Shown: positions 19,730 through 20,803 of the stretch, one piece after another
Position numbering within the stretch: position 1 is the first letter of the stretch
Layout: every line of letters starts with the position of its first letter
Source of the DNA: a virus
DNA: 20,803 nt
Virus record (IMG/VR): IMGVR_UViG_3300039159_000629
Coordinates: 1-20,803 of that record
Reading direction: 5' to 3' (one strand)
The notes under the pieces: generated by a model
Seen by the model: the letters and a program-made list of their open reading frames with translations, nothing else
Told to the model about the DNA's origin: nothing
Database searches by the model: none
Made by a program: the position numbers and the translations under genes

Positions 19730-20452
19730 ATGATCCGCTTCCTGCCTGTCTCAGATGACGATCCGGCCCTTACAGTCTCGCCGTTGTTGCGCTGCACTTT
19801 GCTGACACTGGATTACATCGAGGCCAATGGACCGATTGGCCTGACGCCGCTGAAAGCCCTGAAACGGTATTTTGTGCAGTGGGCTGCCGAGGCGTTTGCC
19901 TGGCCAGACTACACGGCGGAGGACCTCTACGAATTCAACAAGGTGCTAAACGAGCACGACTTTCTGCCGCTGATGGTTCTGCACGAGGTGATGATCAGCG
20001 CAAAGTTGGTGCGCCACTACAAGGGCGCGCTGCACAGTACTCGCCTCGGCAAGGAACTCAGGGCCAACCCCGGTGAGCTGTGGGCGCGGCTGACCCATCA
20101 TCTCCTCAGCGTCATCGATCACAATCAATACACCAGGGTCAGACATCAGCTAATGGGGAACTGGGACATCTTCCTCAACGTCATCAACGTCGAGGCACAG
20201 GCTGGCGTTTCAGAGGAACGGCTCTGTTCGGTCCTCTATGGCGGCGAGGAGGAATACCGGCGTCACGAATTTGAACTATCGGGTACCTTCTACATTCACA
20301 TACTGCGCCCACTATGCTGGGCCGGGCTGCTGCAGGCGCACCGGACTGGCAAGAGGTTCATGAAGAGTGAAGTCTACACCAAGACGCCCCTGTGGGCTGC
20401 CGCCCTGAGGTTGGAAACCGACAGGCATTTGCATGAACCGACCCGTCACTAA
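19730..20452 (+). CDS. unrecognised protein, 240 aa
   Basis: MIRFLPVSDDDPALTVSPLL, then TLDYIEANGPIGLTPLKALK, RYFVQWAAEAFAWPDYTAED, LHEVMISAKLVRHYKGALHS and TRLGKELRANPGELWARLTH. The N-terminal half reads like a winged-helix-type fold ('I....G.I.LT..KALKR.FV.W', 'G.LH.T.LG..L...P'), the rest is helical. I associate the pattern with unnamed bacterial proteins but no function. AGGAA lies 4 nt before the ATG; a weak TTGACA at 19672-19677 might be its promoter. It follows the integration operon by 78 bp and is the last protein gene before the tRNA, so it is either element cargo or the first chromosomal gene. Its G+C is slightly lower than that of its neighbours. Confidence 0.8.
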   Translation: MIRFLPVSDDDPALTVSPLLRCTLLTLDYIEANGPIGLTPLKALKRYFVQWAAEAFAWPDYTAEDLYEFNKVLNEHDFLPLMVLHEVMISAKLVRHYKGALHSTRLGKELRANPGELWARLTHHLLSVIDHNQYTRVRHQLMGNWDIFLNVINVEAQAGVSEERLCSVLYGGEEEYRRHEFELSGTFYIHILRPLCWAGLLQAHRTGKRFMKSEVYTKTPLWAAALRLETDRHLHEPTRH

Positions 20453-20459
20453 TTTTAAC

Positions 20460-20754
20460 GGCCCGTAGAATTGCGCGTATTCACGCGCACCTCAGGTTCT
20501 CTGATCACATTACCTACCAAGATCGCGCCAAAAAGGTTCGGTTGGCGAAAAACGCCAATAGACTGAATAATAGCGATAAATTTCGACCGAACCTTTTGCC
20601 ACGAGGTTCGGGTGAAAAGAGACAAAAGCCGATCAGAGACCGATTTTGGCCTTCGCGGCAGTCTCTGAGGTTCGGTCGCCATCGGCAAAACCGCGCAGAA
20701 GCTGGGGCTTTTCCAGCCCAGTGAGGCCCATCTCATTGATTCGCATTGAGATGT
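20460..20754. repeat. palindrome- and repeat-rich intergenic strip beside tRNA-Ser
   Basis: No protein gene is supported. GCGCGT/ACGCGC (20473-20478, 20483-20488) is a 6-bp hairpin. TTGGCG/CGCCAA (20542-20547, 20553-20558) is another. AAAAGGTTCGGT (20531-20542) is inverted as ACCGAACCTTTT (20586-20597), a perfect 12-bp repeat. TCAGAGAC/GTCTCTGA (20633-20640, 20661-20668) and CATCTCA/TGAGATG (20729-20735, 20747-20753) are further inverted repeats. AGGTTCGG occurs directly at 20534, 20604 and 20668 and inverted at 20587. The strip could be an attachment region, a terminator for the 240-aa gene, or a structured RNA. Confidence 0.6.
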
Positions 20755-20803
20755 TGGCGGAGACGGTGGGATTCGAACCCACGATAGAGTCACCCCTATA
20801 CAC
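20755..20803 (-). tRNA. tRNA-Ser, 3' part (cut by the window edge)
   Basis: On the minus strand the sequence ends with T-arm GTGGG-TTCGAAT-CCCAC, the acceptor 3' strand CGTCTCC, discriminator G and encoded CCA (20757-20755). A long variable arm (GTATAGGGGTGACTCTATC) precedes the T-arm. Long variable arm plus G73 indicates serine rather than leucine or tyrosine. The anticodon lies outside the window. Reading the DNA as protein here gives the familiar artefact WVRIPPSPP. Confidence 0.9.

Noticed and set aside
20455-20793. Minus-strand frame overlapping tRNA-Ser and the repeat strip.
   Set aside because: It begins with WVRIPPSPP, the typical false translation of a tRNA 3' end, and continues through palindromes.

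Overview
The window is about 20.8 kb of GC-rich DNA. It looks like the early, regulatory and integration half of a temperate phage or phage-derived integrative element in an alphaproteobacterium, most likely a member of the Sphingomonadales. That placement rests on the gene set: a DUF2924 protein, serine recombinase and KorB/ParB-like HTH trio, a DUF6511 protein, a DUF6378 protein, and a style of SNase-like protein I associate with sphingomonads. It is inference; no 16S rRNA or housekeeping gene is present.

Layout, left to right. (1) At 1-158 (minus) is the start of a P27-type terminase small subunit, so the packaging and head genes lie to the left outside the window. (2) At 227-1304 (plus) is a small accessory island: an SNase-like exported protein and a higBA toxin-antitoxin pair with tandem operators. 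(3) At 1310-3714 (minus) are a ParB-domain/N6-N4 DNA methyltransferase, two conserved hypothetical genes and an HNH endonuclease, with a non-coding gap that could hold a packaging site. (4) At 3885-13497 (minus) is a long, tightly packed early operon. In transcription order it holds an AlpA-like HTH protein, two unknown proteins, a Sak4-like RecA-fold ATPase, a probable ssDNA-binding protein, a DEAH helicase, a DUF6511 Cys-rich protein, a RecB/Cas4-like nuclease with a predicted Fe-S cluster, a prim-pol/AAA primase-helicase, a repeat-rich stretch, a RuvC-like resolvase, a DUF6378 protein and two unknown proteins. Most junctions are 1-29 nt overlaps. (5) At 13665-16943 (minus) is a separate four-gene operon: an XRE repressor, an ImmA/IrrE metallopeptidase and two sizeable proteins of unknown function. 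It ends at a strong intrinsic terminator and has two promoters with identical -35/-10 hexamers and a shared operator motif. (6) At 17321-19651 (plus) is the divergent integration operon: a 57-aa small protein, DUF2924, a serine recombinase and a KorB/ParB-like HTH protein, all coupled by ATGA overlaps. (7) At 19730-20452 (plus) is an unrecognised 240-aa gene, then a 300-bp stretch rich in palindromes and repeats, and then the 3' part of a tRNA-Ser (minus).

How it fits together (inference): XRE and ImmA would hold the element silent and be relieved by proteolysis of the repressor. The serine recombinase would integrate and excise it. The leftward early operon would replicate and recombine the DNA through primase, helicase, SSAP, exonuclease and resolvase, feeding the HNH/terminase packaging genes at the left. 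The methyltransferase, higBA and SNase-like gene look like accessory functions. The least explained parts are the two unknown genes of the repressor operon with their duplicated promoter-operator, the repeat and hairpin block between primase and ruvC, and the palindrome-rich strip next to the tRNA.
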